Source: Qipengyuania seohaensis
Lineage (GTDB): Bacteria; Pseudomonadota; Alphaproteobacteria; Sphingomonadales; Sphingomonadaceae
Assembly: GCF_002795865.1 (NCBI RefSeq)
Contig: NZ_CP024920.1
Location: forward strand, 893,501 to 957,500
Direction of reading: 5' to 3'
DNA: 64,000 nucleotides
This document shows, one piece after another, positions 55,714 to 64,000 of the stretch; within the stretch, counting starts at the first letter, position 1, and each line of letters begins with the position of its first letter. The position numbers and the translations under genes were made by a program. A model generated the notes under the pieces. That model had not been told where the DNA came from, did no database searches, and worked only from the letters and a program-made list of their open reading frames with translations.

Positions 55714-56333
55714 GCCGTTAGGTCCCAGATATCCTTGTGCTCCTGCCAAGCAGCGACCGCTGCGTTATAGCCGCGATCGCTGCACAGGGTCGTGCACGCA
55801 CCACCAAAGCCGTTGATGTTTATCGTCCTCGAGAGGACCACGCAGTGGATGTGATTGCCCTGGCCCTACAGCCCGGCCGTCCCCGGGATGTGCGCGATCA
55901 TTATGACCACGTACCGGTGGGAGAAATGGGAACGAGCGAAGCTGCGAACCCGCTCATAGCCAATGTGCCAGGCCTCATCGTCGTCGAGCAAGAACTTGGC
56001 TTGGACCAGCGCATGCTTCTCGAAGGGAAGCAAAGTCTCATCGAACCGCTTGGTCAGGAACTCGAGGTTCGTGTAATCAGCCGGCGCACTTGGCGGCAGC
56101 AGGGCCTGGGTACGCGCTGCCCGACCGAACTTCGGATCGTCTCCGGGGGAGCACTTCTTCGCGATCCAATCGGTCACGGTCGGCCGGTCAAACTCGGTCT
56201 GGTACCAGTACCGGGACCAGCCGAGGTCAGGGTGCTCGTCGCACGGATCATGCGTGAAGACTTTCATCTTGACCTTGGACGGCGCTTCCGCGGCTTCAGG
56301 GATTTCGATCTTGTTATTTTTAGCCTTAGCCAT
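55710..56333 (-). pseudogene. Relaxase-like gene interrupted by an amber codon
   Basis: A 207-codon frame with TAG at codon 156 (55866-55868). Upstream of it the protein reads HRYVVIMIAHIPGTAGL; downstream the same frame continues GQGNHIHCVVLSRTININGF and ends at a TGA that overlaps the next start. The HIH in NHIHCVV resembles the metal-binding H-x-H motif of MobA/MobL and related relaxases. A Trp codon TGG turned into TAG would explain the stop. The family call is tentative; the interruption itself is plain. Confidence 0.55.
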
Positions 56334-56335
56334 GA

Positions 56336-56921
56336 TCAGAACCTCCCCGCGAACGAGGGAGTTTCGACAGCGCGGATAACGCCGGCATAACGCTGATAGC
56401 CGCTTTCGTAAGGAGCCCCCTGAAAGGTATCGAGCCCCTTCTCGCTCAATTGGAAGAAGGGTCCTTCGGTGTGAGCGGGGATGAGCCAGAGATCGTCAGC
56501 ATCGCGGCGCCAGGCGAGGTAGTTGCACTGCCAGGCCTGACTACCTTCGAGCAGGACATCGAAGGAGGCGCCTTCGAGCGGATCGAAGCGCAACAGCACA
56601 AGATCCTTCTGCGCAAAATGCGCCAGAACCTCGCACTCATGATAGAACAGCGGGCGATCGCAGCTGGTAGCGGTCACCACCACTCCGGCATCTCCGCTCT
56701 CGAAGAAGCCGCCCCTGATACGTTCGTCGAAGCGGGCCGTTTCAACGGTGACAAGACCGCAGGACATCAGCAACGAGGTAAAGCGGCTACCCGTGCGATG
56801 GGTGATAGGCCGCAGCAAGGGTTCGCCCTCGAGAGGGCGGTGCAAAGAAATCGCATTCGGTGGATTTTTCCTTCGAGGGAGGCCACCCTGGCCGAGCTCG
56901 ACCTCCCCCTTCTATTTTCAT
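56336..56921 (-). pseudogene. Unknown protein, N-terminus frameshifted at a G5 run
   Basis: The downstream frame (RPLEGEPLLRPITHRTGSRF, ETARFDERIRGGFFESGDAG, VTATSCDRPLFYHECEVLA) is protein-like but its first usable codon is a TTG at 56845. An ATG at 56921 gives MKIEG and then loses the frame at GGGGG (plus-strand C 56905-56909). Removing one G yields MKIEGEVELGQGGLPRR and a continuous frame of 194 residues. If the gene instead starts at TTG it is 169 residues. No family is recognised. Confidence 0.55.
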
Positions 56922-56964
56922 AACTTACTCGGCCTACACGCCGAGACTTCGCTTCATTCTTGGA

Positions 56965-57489
56965 TCAGACGGCCCGGCTATCGGGCCCTTCAGCCAGGAG
57001 CAGGGCCATCGCCTCTGCGAGCCCGCGCTGCCGGTCGGCCTTGTCAGCCCAAGGCTGACCGACCTTTCGAAGTCCGCGATCGAACTTGAAGGAGGTCTCG
57101 CCCGCTTCGTCGGCGTCCTCGTCGGGAATGAGATAGAGGCGACGATCTTGGTCAACCCATGCGCGCATCGTCGCAAAGCGCTCGGCACCGCCGTTCTCTG
57201 CGAACAGCACGGTGAAGTCGCCGATGCGTTCGCCGTCAGGATAATTCAGGCATCTCACGCCAAGGGCACTCGTCCCAAGCGTCGCGATGCCTCTTGCCAT
57301 CTCTGTGGAAGCTAGCCTGACCCCCGGCATGAGCATAAGCGATTGCAAGATGTCGGATGAGCTGCCGGTACTATCGGAGATCAGGACCTGGTCACCGGCG
57401 AGTTCGTAAGCAGTCAGTTCGGCGAGGTTCTGGCACATGAGCAGAGCGCCTTCATAGGACGCTGTGCCCTTCACTTGTTTCTTTGTCAT
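56965..57489 (-). CDS. Hypothetical protein of the mobilization-like operon
   Basis: 174 residues from ATG 57489. It is a mixed alpha/beta protein with LMCQNLAELTAYELAGDQVL, LGVRCLNYPDGERIGDFTVLF and RLYLIPDEDADEAGETSF. No signal peptide, no recognised family. Its neighbours are disrupted, so its own state may be intact only by chance. Confidence 0.6.
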   Translation of the reverse strand: MTKKQVKGTASYEGALLMCQNLAELTAYELAGDQVLISDSTGSSSDILQSLMLMPGVRLASTEMARGIATLGTSALGVRCLNYPDGERIGDFTVLFAENGGAERFATMRAWVDQDRRLYLIPDEDADEAGETSFKFDRGLRKVGQPWADKADRQRGLAEAMALLLAEGPDSRAV

Positions 57490-57587
57490 TAGAGTCTCTA
57501 AGCGGCGCGCAGCTGGCTGCAGTCTGCGCACCTGTGGTGGAATTTTCACCTTCCGGCGTCAGCCACCAAACTTCTCAAATGACATTC

Positions 57588-58040
57588 CTAACTGTCTTCG
57601 CGTGGGAGAGCAGCCGCGAATTCGACGCAATCGAGAAGCTCATTGCGCCACCGCTCATAGCGGTCATGACAGAGAGGATCTTCAAGGCCAAGACGCTCCT
57701 CACCATCATGCTCTTCGGGAGGCCTCTTCGTGTATGCGGGATGCGAGTGAACCTGCGCTTCCATGACATGGGTGTCCGCTCGGATCCGTAGAACTTTCCC
57801 TTCGGGTGAGCGCTTTCCTTTCAGGTTCGCTTTCGCTTCTGCAACGCGTCGGCGGATCTCATCGGGCACCTCCTGAGGTTCGAACAGGCCAGCCAGATGG
57901 ATAGGAGGAAGCGGCTCTTCGACATGCGGATGAGCGCCTTCCAAGCGTGCGGCCTCGGCCGCGATTTCCTTAACTCCGAAGCTGAGACTATTTCCCTTCA
58001 ATGAGAAAGTCGCGATGTGCCCAAACTGATAACCGGCCAT
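57588..58040 (-). CDS. MobA/MobL-like N-terminal domain protein (tentative)
   Basis: 150 residues. The start MAGYQFGHIATFSLKG and the block HPHVEEPLPPIHLAGL resemble N-termini of plasmid-type MobA/MobL relaxases of sphingomonads, and the segment RADTHVMEAQVHSHP would be the corresponding beta strand; the metal-binding histidines of a full relaxase are not in this frame. It is the first gene of the minus-strand decayed operon. The assignment rests on recall of family N-termini and is uncertain. Confidence 0.45.
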   Translation of the reverse strand: MAGYQFGHIATFSLKGNSLSFGVKEIAAEAARLEGAHPHVEEPLPPIHLAGLFEPQEVPDEIRRRVAEAKANLKGKRSPEGKVLRIRADTHVMEAQVHSHPAYTKRPPEEHDGEERLGLEDPLCHDRYERWRNELLDCVEFAAALPREDS

Positions 58041-58512
58041 TCGACGATCTTTCTGTTAAGGGGTCAGGGGAAGCCCCCTGCCGACATTTCTGGGGTGGCG
58101 CCGTAGGTGACGGGCTCCCAGAAATTATAGTCGGTCACTATAACTTCTGTAACCACCTGTTATGAAATAATTTTGCTCACGCTCCAGAAACGGGAGAAAG
58201 CGGGCCATTCGCGCCCTGGATGAGCCATGATGCCGAAGCGATTTAATCGGATTTAGACGTATTGACCTAATTCGGTGTAGACGAACAAACGACGAACCCA
58301 TATTCTCGCCTCACCCAATCAGGCATGAGCGAAGCGGTCCGGTTGGAGAGGTTTAGCCGGCTGCAGCCCAGGTGCAGTCGACGCAGAATCCGTGAGGCGC
58401 GCTCATCCTCAGTTTTTCGTTCTTGGCGCGTGAAGACCAAGCCTCAGCCTCCCTTTGAGGGATGATTTGGCCACCCCTGGAGCGGTGGGCCGAAGGCTCA
58501 AGGTCTCAAGTT
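58041..58512. other. Intergenic between mobilization-like operon and recombinase
   Basis: It holds an inverted repeat (58086-58094 and 58117-58125) and a GCGCCCTGG sequence (58211-58219 region), which resembles the MOBQ-type nick core. No credible gene is visible. Confidence 0.4.
58086..58125. other. Inverted repeat, possible oriT or operator
   Basis: ATTTCTGGG (58086-58094) and CCCAGAAAT (58117-58125) are perfect inverted repeats separated by 22 bases, upstream of the mobilization-like operon. An operator or transfer-origin role is inferred from position only. Confidence 0.3.
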
Positions 58513-58827
58513 ATGACACGCATCACAGACAATGCACACGACAACTCGCCCTCCAGTCAGGAGGGCAATCCTCGCGCGGACACTTCGCAAGGCGACACAT
58601 CGGAGCGTTTCGCCGACACGCACCGAAGCACGCCAATGGATGAGCTAAGGGCGATTGTCGGTAAGGTTGGCGGCCTCCAAGAAGCGAGACGGCTCCTTGC
58701 CGATGGCTCCCAACAACCGCCGTCGATTAACCCTGGAAGCCACGCAGAGAGTCTGACCTCATTGGTCGGCCTGCTGGCCGAACAGCACTCTGCACTGGAA
58801 CTTGGCACTGCGGAGGATGGCGAATGA
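58513..58827 (+). CDS. Small hydrophilic protein before the recombinase
   Basis: 104 residues from ATG 58513; the frame upstream is open but lacks a site. Polar, Ser/Asp/Gln-rich N-terminus and a helical end (MDELRAIVGKVGGLQEARRLL). No family is recognised. It overlaps the serine recombinase start by ATGA, so it may be an accessory or directionality factor, which is inference from position. Confidence 0.55.
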   Translation: MTRITDNAHDNSPSSQEGNPRADTSQGDTSERFADTHRSTPMDELRAIVGKVGGLQEARRLLADGSQQPPSINPGSHAESLTSLVGLLAEQHSALELGTAEDGE

Positions 58828-60497
58828 TGATCAGGAAGCTTTCGGCCGCTTGCGCACCGAGGATCGCCATTTACGGTCGGCATTCGACCGACAAACAGAA
58901 CCCCCTCTCCAGCACGGACCAGGCGGCAGCTTGTATGCCACTGGTACAAGTCCTGAATGGTCAGGTAGTCGCCACTTATCTGGATTCTGAAATTTCGGGT
59001 TACAACCGGAACCGCCCGGGCTTGAAGCGACTTCTCGCGTCAGTTGCTGCCGGCGAGCTCGACATCGTCATATGTGAGTCCCTAGATCGCTTGGCCAGAG
59101 ACGATGAGGACATCGCTTGGGTCGGCAAAAAACTGGCGTACGACCACGTTCAACTCTTCACAGTCGCCGAAGGTGAGATAGACCAAATCAAACTCGCCGT
59201 AGCTGGATTGCTAGGCTCGATGTTCTTGTCGAGCTTACAACAAAAGACCCTCCGCGGAATGGAGGCCGCAGTACTGGCCGGGCGCGCTGCCGGTGGTCGT
59301 ACCTACGGATATCGAACCGTTTCTCGAGAAGGACCGAGCGGCTCTGTCATTCGGGGCCTCAGAGAGATCGACGAGAAAGAGGCCGCACTCGTCCGCCGAA
59401 TTTTCGAGGAGTTTGCTAGCGGTCTATCCTCCATCGAAATCGTCCGACGCCTGAATGCTGAGCAGATCCCAAGCCCACGTGGTGGAGAGTGGAACCCGAG
59501 CACCGTTCAGGGTGATCCGAAAAAACACACAGGAATCCTCAACAACCCGCTCTACCGAGGCCAGATCATCTGGAAGCGGCGCGAATGGCGGAAGAACCCG
59601 AACAGCGATGATCGTGAACGTCGCTATCGCATGCGCGAAGAGTCGGAATGGGTCCGAGTCGATGCTCCTGACCTCCGGATCATCAACGAGCCCCTCTGGA
59701 AGGCCGTCCGTGCGGAGATAGAGGAGCGTAGCCGTCCAAGGGCAACTTTCTCGTCTCCCGTCGCTTCAAGGCGTCGGAAGCATCCACTATCGGGACTGAT
59801 CAGATGCGCATCTTGCGGCTCGACGTTTACGATCGCTGGCAAAGATTACTATCGCTGCCCTGGGGAAAGGGAGCGGGGCACCTGCCACAACTCTCTATCG
59901 ATCCGTCGAGGAGAAATCGAGGAAGCAGCGCTCTCCTGTATTGAGAACCATCTCTTGGATCCGAAGCTTATCGAGCTCTTCGTTGCCGAGGTCCACAGGC
60001 AAACCGAGCTTCAGAACCGCAGTGCTGACACGAATGACGTCCGAAACGCTGCGCGGTTGAAGGAACTCGAAGGACAAATCGCGACGCTCGCCAACAATAT
60101 GCTGGTTAGCTCAGCGAGCCCAACCTTGCACAAGATGCTGGCCGATCTGGAGGACGAAAAGAGGCTGCTAGAAACGGTTAAGCCCATCGCCAGCCCAAAG
60201 GTAAAGATCCTTCCCCACCCGGTCCTTGTCGAGCGGTTTACGGCGAAGGTGAAGAACCTTCGCAGTGCGCTGGACGATGAGACCATTCGACTACAGGCCG
60301 TGGAGGTCATCGGAGCGCTAATTCAGAGCGTCACGATTTTTCCAGGCGAAGCGCCCCTGAGGGAGCTCTCAGCAAATGTGGTCGATTTGGCCAGCTACGC
60401 TGCCTCGCTGAACGATGCTGATTGGGCTGTCCGGAGGGAGTGTTCTGTAATGGTGGTTGCGGGGGTTGGATTTGAACCAACGACCTTCAGGTTATGA
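58824..60497 (+). CDS. Large serine recombinase
   Basis: 557 residues. The catalytic N-terminal domain has IYGRHSTDKQ with nucleophile S21, VICESLDRLARD, and LSSLQQKTLRGMEAAVLAGR at the end. A Recombinase domain (GYRTVSREGPSGSVIRGLRE, then RRLNAEQIPSPRGGEWN) and a zinc ribbon (CASCGSTFTI, YYRCPGER, TCHN) follow, then a coiled-coil tail. The last 14 residues (MVVAGVGFEPTTFRL) are encoded by the tRNA-fMet fragment, so the native stop appears to be lost or replaced. It integrates or excises mobile DNA. Confidence 0.88.
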   Translation: MMIRKLSAACAPRIAIYGRHSTDKQNPLSSTDQAAACMPLVQVLNGQVVATYLDSEISGYNRNRPGLKRLLASVAAGELDIVICESLDRLARDDEDIAWVGKKLAYDHVQLFTVAEGEIDQIKLAVAGLLGSMFLSSLQQKTLRGMEAAVLAGRAAGGRTYGYRTVSREGPSGSVIRGLREIDEKEAALVRRIFEEFASGLSSIEIVRRLNAEQIPSPRGGEWNPSTVQGDPKKHTGILNNPLYRGQIIWKRREWRKNPNSDDRERRYRMREESEWVRVDAPDLRIINEPLWKAVRAEIEERSRPRATFSSPVASRRRKHPLSGLIRCASCGSTFTIAGKDYYRCPGERERGTCHNSLSIRRGEIEEAALSCIENHLLDPKLIELFVAEVHRQTELQNRSADTNDVRNAARLKELEGQIATLANNMLVSSASPTLHKMLADLEDEKRLLETVKPIASPKVKILPHPVLVERFTAKVKNLRSALDDETIRLQAVEVIGALIQSVTIFPGEAPLRELSANVVDLASYAASLNDADWAVRRECSVMVVAGVGFEPTTFRL

Positions 60498-60502
60498 GCC
60501 TG
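60454..60502 (-). other. tRNA-fMet 3' half, attachment site
   Basis: On the minus strand it reads an anticodon stem-loop (CAGG-CTCATAA-CCTG with CAT), the variable AAGGTCG, the T-arm GTTGG-TTCAAAT-CCAAC, and the 3' end CCCCGCAACCA. This is the 3' half of initiator tRNA; the D-arm and acceptor 5' strand are absent, so it is an att remnant. The integrase gene starts 98 bases to the right. Confidence 0.8.
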
Positions 60503-60600
60503 CTCACGTCAGTTTTGCAAACTCTTGGAAAGTCACCGAAAACTACACTATCATTCTGATAGTAAACACTTTTTTCGTGACACAGACTGCCAGAGGATGC

Positions 60601-61809
60601 ATGCCAATGTCAAACAATACGTCGAAGAACCCGGACACAGGCCGGACACAGAGAAAGCGGCTGACCGATTCGCTTGTCCGCAGTTTCGTCCCTCCTAAGA
60701 AGGGCAACCGCATCGTCTACGATAGTGCTGTTCCCGGCTTTGGGGTGAGGATAACGGCAGGGGGCACCCGCTCCTTCATCCTGAACTACTGGCATGATGG
60801 TCGAGAGCGGCGAATTACCATTGGACAGTTTCCCACCTGGACCGCCGCTTCTGGCAGGATGCAGGCTCAACGTTTAAAACGAGAAATCGATTTGGGCATT
60901 GATCCGCTCGATGCGCGAAACCAGCAACGTTCTGCGCCAACAATCCGCCAGCTTTTTGAACGGTATGACCTCGAACATTTGCCGACCAAGTCAATACGGT
61001 CGGCGGCAGATGATCGTTCGATGTGGAGAAACGATATTCTCCCTGCGATGGGGAGAATGAAGGTTGCAAGGATTAGTCCTCATGACTGCGACGCTCTCCA
61101 TGCAAAAATATCAGAGACACGCCCGGTTAGAGCGAACCGTGTAATGGAGGTTCTTCGTAAGGCGCTTAACCTAGCTATCCGTTGGGGATGGATTGATCGC
61201 AATCCCGCTGCTGGTTGTCGCCGAAATCCCGAACAGAAGCGCCATCGCTATTTAGCGCGCGCGGAGGTTGGCAGGCTAGTGGCCGCCCTTTCGTCGCACC
61301 ACGAGAGGGCTTCAGCCGATGCATTGCTCTTCATGCTTCTGACTGGTTGTCGGCGAGGAGAAGCCTTGAACGCCCAATGGTCGCAGATCGATTTGCAAAA
61401 TCGAGTTTGGACCAAGCCCAGCTCTGAGACCAAACAACGAAGAGAGCATCGAGTGCCCTTCTCCTCTGCTGTCGCAGAATTGCTTGTACATAGGCGAGCC
61501 GAGACTTCCGGGACCTATATATTTCCCGGGAGGCTCGGCTCGCCGCTGCGCGACGTTCGCCGCACTTGGCAGAGTGTTTGCGAGGAAGCTGGGCTGGGAA
61601 GAGTACGGATCCACGATCTGCGACACACATTCGCTAGTCTTGCAGCCTCAGCAGGACAGCCGTTGCTCGTGGTCGGCGAATTGCTCGGCCATTCGACTGC
61701 ACAAACAACAAAGCGCTACGCAGGCTTGTACGATGATTCTTTGCGGTCGGCTGCCGAGAATGTGGCGAACAGCATCGGTTGGGCGGCGCCACAGAATGCC
61801 ACTAGATGA
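60601..61809 (+). CDS. Tyrosine recombinase / integrase (P4-like)
   Basis: 402 residues from ATG 60601 (AGAGG five bases upstream). The longer open frame from 60457 is tRNA-derived (RGLDLNQRPSGYEP) and is not part of the protein. An arm-binding DUF4102-like domain (VYDSAVPGFGVRITAGGTRS, WHDGRERRITIGQFP) is followed by a core domain and the catalytic domain with R251/R252 (TGCRRGEAL), H338-x-x-R341 (HDLRHTFAS), H364 (LLGHST) and Y373 (RYAGLY). All catalytic residues are intact. It probably integrates into the tRNA-fMet end just upstream. Confidence 0.92.
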   Translation: MPMSNNTSKNPDTGRTQRKRLTDSLVRSFVPPKKGNRIVYDSAVPGFGVRITAGGTRSFILNYWHDGRERRITIGQFPTWTAASGRMQAQRLKREIDLGIDPLDARNQQRSAPTIRQLFERYDLEHLPTKSIRSAADDRSMWRNDILPAMGRMKVARISPHDCDALHAKISETRPVRANRVMEVLRKALNLAIRWGWIDRNPAAGCRRNPEQKRHRYLARAEVGRLVAALSSHHERASADALLFMLLTGCRRGEALNAQWSQIDLQNRVWTKPSSETKQRREHRVPFSSAVAELLVHRRAETSGTYIFPGRLGSPLRDVRRTWQSVCEEAGLGRVRIHDLRHTFASLAASAGQPLLVVGELLGHSTAQTTKRYAGLYDDSLRSAAENVANSIGWAAPQNATR

Positions 61810-62125
61810 CATTGAGAGACCTTTGATTGGAGAGGCTTGCAATTTGTTTGAAAATCAGAATGATCGTCGATGCGGGGTGGCCGTCATCCAGCACCGAACG
61901 AAAGATTGAGAGACAAGCGCGCTTTTATCCAAATCCTTAAAACGGCGTAACAAGATCAGACCCCGTTGAGGGCTGGCACGCTACACAGATCATTATTCGA
62001 GCGCGTATTTAGAACCGAAGCAGAGAAACGACAGACAAGGCCACATGCGCCCCGCGCCCTCTCAACTGGGTGCTGAGCAAACTGTCTTGAAGCAGCCTTG
62101 GCTCCCTCTGTTTCGGAGTTTCAAA
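61810..62125. other. Intergenic, no credible gene
   Basis: 316 bases between integrase and AlpA-like gene. It may hold the promoter for the latter; nothing specific is visible. Confidence 0.45.
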
Positions 62126-62335
62126 ATGATAGAAGTCACCGACGAAGATCGGTTTCTCACGCCAGCTGAAGCGGCAGCCTATGCCCGCCGCAGCATTCGC
62201 ACCTTAGCGAGAATGCGCGCAGAAGGTCGCGGCCCTTCATATCACCGACATGGCAACAAAGTGCTCTACGCATTCAGCTCTCTGAGGGCTTGGATGTGTC
62301 AGAACATGGTAACTCCAAACGGAGTCTCCCAATGA
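62126..62335 (+). CDS. AlpA/excisionase-like helix-turn-helix protein
   Basis: 69 residues from ATG 62126 with GGAG seven bases upstream; an ATG further upstream adds an unlikely stretch. The core RFLTPAEAAAYARRSIRTLARM, then GPSYHRHGNKVLYAFSSLRAW, is the MerR-like winged helix of AlpA/excisionase proteins. In integrative elements these proteins control excision or the integrase gene. It lies between the integrase and a Rep-like gene. Confidence 0.8.
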   Translation: MIEVTDEDRFLTPAEAAAYARRSIRTLARMRAEGRGPSYHRHGNKVLYAFSSLRAWMCQNMVTPNGVSQ

Positions 62336-62443
62336 CTGAGCGAGTTGACGGGCAGCAGCGTGAGCGCGGCGGCAACTCGCTCGCGCTAGAGGGGGGTCTT
62401 TGTAGCACCCCCCTCCAGAAATACATCGCAGCGGAAACTTGAG

Positions 62444-63598
62444 ATGGAAGTGCTGTATCGGGGCTTTGATGGGCTAGATATCAGCTTCCAAGGCCATATC
62501 GGTCATGGGTTCTGTCGAGCGCTCGAAAAATCAAAAGAGCAGGCGCAAAAGTTTCGTCGCGAGGAATTTTTGGAATGGGGCGACGTTGGCATGCTTGTCA
62601 GCGAGAGCGGAGCCAGAGGAGGCTATGCTTTTTCAGTCCGTACCGAACTTCCAAGTGCGATCTGGTTCTTTAAGAAACCCAACCCCTCAGACCCTTGGGG
62701 AGTGCGGGTTTCCTGCAATTCATTTCAGCTTGCACTATACGGGTTCTCCCAAACCAAAGCCCACATCCACGAAACCCTAGAAAGTTGGAAAATCGGAGTT
62801 GGTGTTGGCGGAGAGAGCATCAGTCGGGTCGATTATGCCATCGACTTTCTTGCCCCCCAGCTAGCTTTAGAACCGAGCAATTTCGTCATGCACTCGAACT
62901 GTCGAAGAGCGGAGCACCATTCCGAGTTTCAGTTGAGGGCACAGGGCAATTCTGGTCGCGTCACCTCTGTAACCGTCGGCAAGATGCCCGGCCGTCAAAT
63001 CATCGTTTATGACAAGCGCGCAGAAGTAATTGAGAAGCGTAAACCTGGCTGGTTTTCTATCTGGGACGCTGCCCGCGAGAAGAGTCGAAAGCCGCGCTTG
63101 AACTACTCCGACCCAAAGGAAAGTCGCGTATGGAGGGTAGAGGCGAGAGCAGGTAAAAAGCACTTGAAGGAGCGTTGGGCAATTCGGACTTGGGAAGATC
63201 TCAATGAAAGATTGGGAGACGCCTTCGCACACGCATTCGACGCCGTCCGCTATGCTGCCCCAACCTCGGATAGCAACAGAGCTAGGTGGCCCAATGATGC
63301 ACTGTGGGACATGGCAAGGCGTCAGATCGGAGCCGATCTCTTTGAGATGAGAAGTTTCGTGGAGCCGGGAGCAGTCAAACTCGTCCAGCTTGACGCATAC
63401 GACCAAATGCTTGCCTCTCAGATCAGAGGACTCCTCATTTCTCGAGCTGCGGCAAACGGAATAGAAGCCCCGGAGTTAGCGCAGTTCGCTATGGCGAACG
63501 CAAAGGAAATCGTGTCCCAAATAAAGTCGGGTGAATTTGATTTCGAACGTCGGCTGATGATTTCTTCGGGTCGCGTGAGGGTACTCTATGGCCGCTAA
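62444..63598 (+). CDS. Rep_trans-like replication initiation protein
   Basis: 384 residues. The segments VSCNSFQLALYGF, ESISRVDYAIDFLAP and GRQIIVYDKRAEVIEKRKPGW, then SRVWRVEARAGKKHLKERW, fit the replication initiation factor family (Rep_trans, phage RstA-like), in which a tyrosine near VYDKR is the candidate nicking residue. No signal peptide. It would allow rolling-circle replication of the excised element. It follows the AlpA-like gene by 108 bases. Confidence 0.7.
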   Translation: MEVLYRGFDGLDISFQGHIGHGFCRALEKSKEQAQKFRREEFLEWGDVGMLVSESGARGGYAFSVRTELPSAIWFFKKPNPSDPWGVRVSCNSFQLALYGFSQTKAHIHETLESWKIGVGVGGESISRVDYAIDFLAPQLALEPSNFVMHSNCRRAEHHSEFQLRAQGNSGRVTSVTVGKMPGRQIIVYDKRAEVIEKRKPGWFSIWDAAREKSRKPRLNYSDPKESRVWRVEARAGKKHLKERWAIRTWEDLNERLGDAFAHAFDAVRYAAPTSDSNRARWPNDALWDMARRQIGADLFEMRSFVEPGAVKLVQLDAYDQMLASQIRGLLISRAAANGIEAPELAQFAMANAKEIVSQIKSGEFDFERRLMISSGRVRVLYGR

Positions 63599-63742
63599 CT
63601 TTTTGAGCGACGACTGATAAATTCTAATTTATCGCATGGAAGCATTGCATAAATAGAGAGTTTTGTGCAGCAATTTACTGTCTTCCGTGATTGGGCTTGA
63701 ATTCCGCCCTTCAGCCACCAAACTTTAACGTTGTTGACTTAT

Positions 63743-64000
63743 ATGGCAACACTCATAGAGCTTTGTGAAGCGGGTGCCTTGGAGCGCCTTGATCCGCAGT
63801 TGCCGAACAAGTGGCAAGAGCTTCGGTTGGTATATCTTATGCCTCGCGCTTTGAGGTGGCTGGCCGATATTTTGCCCGAGTTGGAAGGAATTTGGGACGA
63901 TGAAATCTCCCCTGCTGAGCAATTCCAAGCGCACGTGGAACTGTGGGCTCGAGGCGAGCCGCTGGTCTATAGCTGGCAGTTTAAGCCGCTAGTGCATCTA
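63743..64000 (+). CDS. Partial hypothetical protein at the right end
   Basis: From ATG 63743 the frame stays open for 86 codons to the end of the window: MATLIELCEAGALERLDPQL and then ALRWLADILPELEGIWDDE. It is rich in Leu, Glu and Trp, with no signal peptide. No family is recognised. The gene continues past base 64000. Confidence 0.55.
   Translation, partial: MATLIELCEAGALERLDPQLPNKWQELRLVYLMPRALRWLADILPELEGIWDDEISPAEQFQAHVELWARGEPLVYSWQFKPLVHL

Larger units (their letters stand above)
60454..64000. mobile_element. Left end of a tyrosine-integrase element at tRNA-fMet
   Basis: Fragment of tRNA-fMet, integrase, AlpA-like protein, Rep-like protein and an unknown gene follow in order and continue beyond the window. 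The arrangement predicts an intact tRNA-fMet on the minus strand at the right end. Confidence 0.6.

Noticed and set aside
60454..60502. Complete tRNA-Met gene
   Set aside because: The D-arm and 5' acceptor strand are missing, so it is only the 3' half.
60457..60600. N-terminal 48 residues of the integrase frame
   Set aside because: These codons read the tRNA fragment and a gap; ATG 60601 has a proper ribosome site and gives a standard integrase.

Overview
The window looks like chromosomal DNA of an alphaproteobacterium of the Sphingomonadales, most likely Erythrobacteraceae-like. The reasons are the high GC of the core part, the ccoNOQP-ccoGHIS-hemN order next to an FNR-type regulator, the clusters of DUF4402 pilins with an alternative usher, and YadA-like adhesins of the sphingomonad type. 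This placement is inference from gene content and was not checked by a database search.

Layout. Bases 1-4.6 kb hold the end of cysQ and a minus-strand operon (MFS transporter, TonB-dependent receptor, CitE-like lyase). Bases 4.7-15.7 kb form a low-oxygen respiration block: ompW and fnr are divergent around a perfect FNR box, a second perfect FNR box precedes ccoNOQP-ccoGHIS, and a tiny exported Cys-containing peptide and hemN follow. Bases 15.8-23.1 kb are one alternative chaperone-usher pilus operon with four DUF4402 subunits, a chaperone, and an usher carrying a long low-complexity N-terminal extension.

From 23.3 kb on the DNA looks accessory. Three sequences matching the 3' end of initiator tRNA-fMet (23311, 40408, 60454), all on the minus strand, suggest islands accreted in tandem at one tRNA. 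The first segment (23.3-40.4 kb) holds a nine-gene minus-strand operon of hydrolases, a fatty-acid hydroxylase, a homocysteine methyltransferase and a DUF5694 protein, divergent from a ToxR/CadC-like TPR regulator; a hybrid histidine kinase with an OmpR-type regulator; a secreted 31-residue-repeat protein; two YadA-like adhesins; and the remnant of a second hemN. The second segment (40.4-60.5 kb) holds a TPR-like protein, a two-component system with a lipoprotein and an exported TPR-CHAT protease-like protein, a divergent eight-gene operon of secreted proteins (three of them Cys-rich Sel1-repeat proteins), a decayed mobilization-like operon, and a large serine recombinase. The last segment (60.5 kb to the end) starts a tyrosine-integrase element with an AlpA-like protein and a Rep-like protein.

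The best candidate for an undescribed system is 42.2-54.8 kb: an envelope CHAT protein and lipoprotein co-transcribed with a sensor kinase and regulator, facing a tightly overlapping operon of secreted Sel1-repeat and unknown proteins. Gene decay is visible in several places: a 10-bp repeat expansion in a hydrolase, an amber codon and two poly-G frameshifts in the mobilization-like operon, and a kinase gene whose canonical start appears to have been lost.
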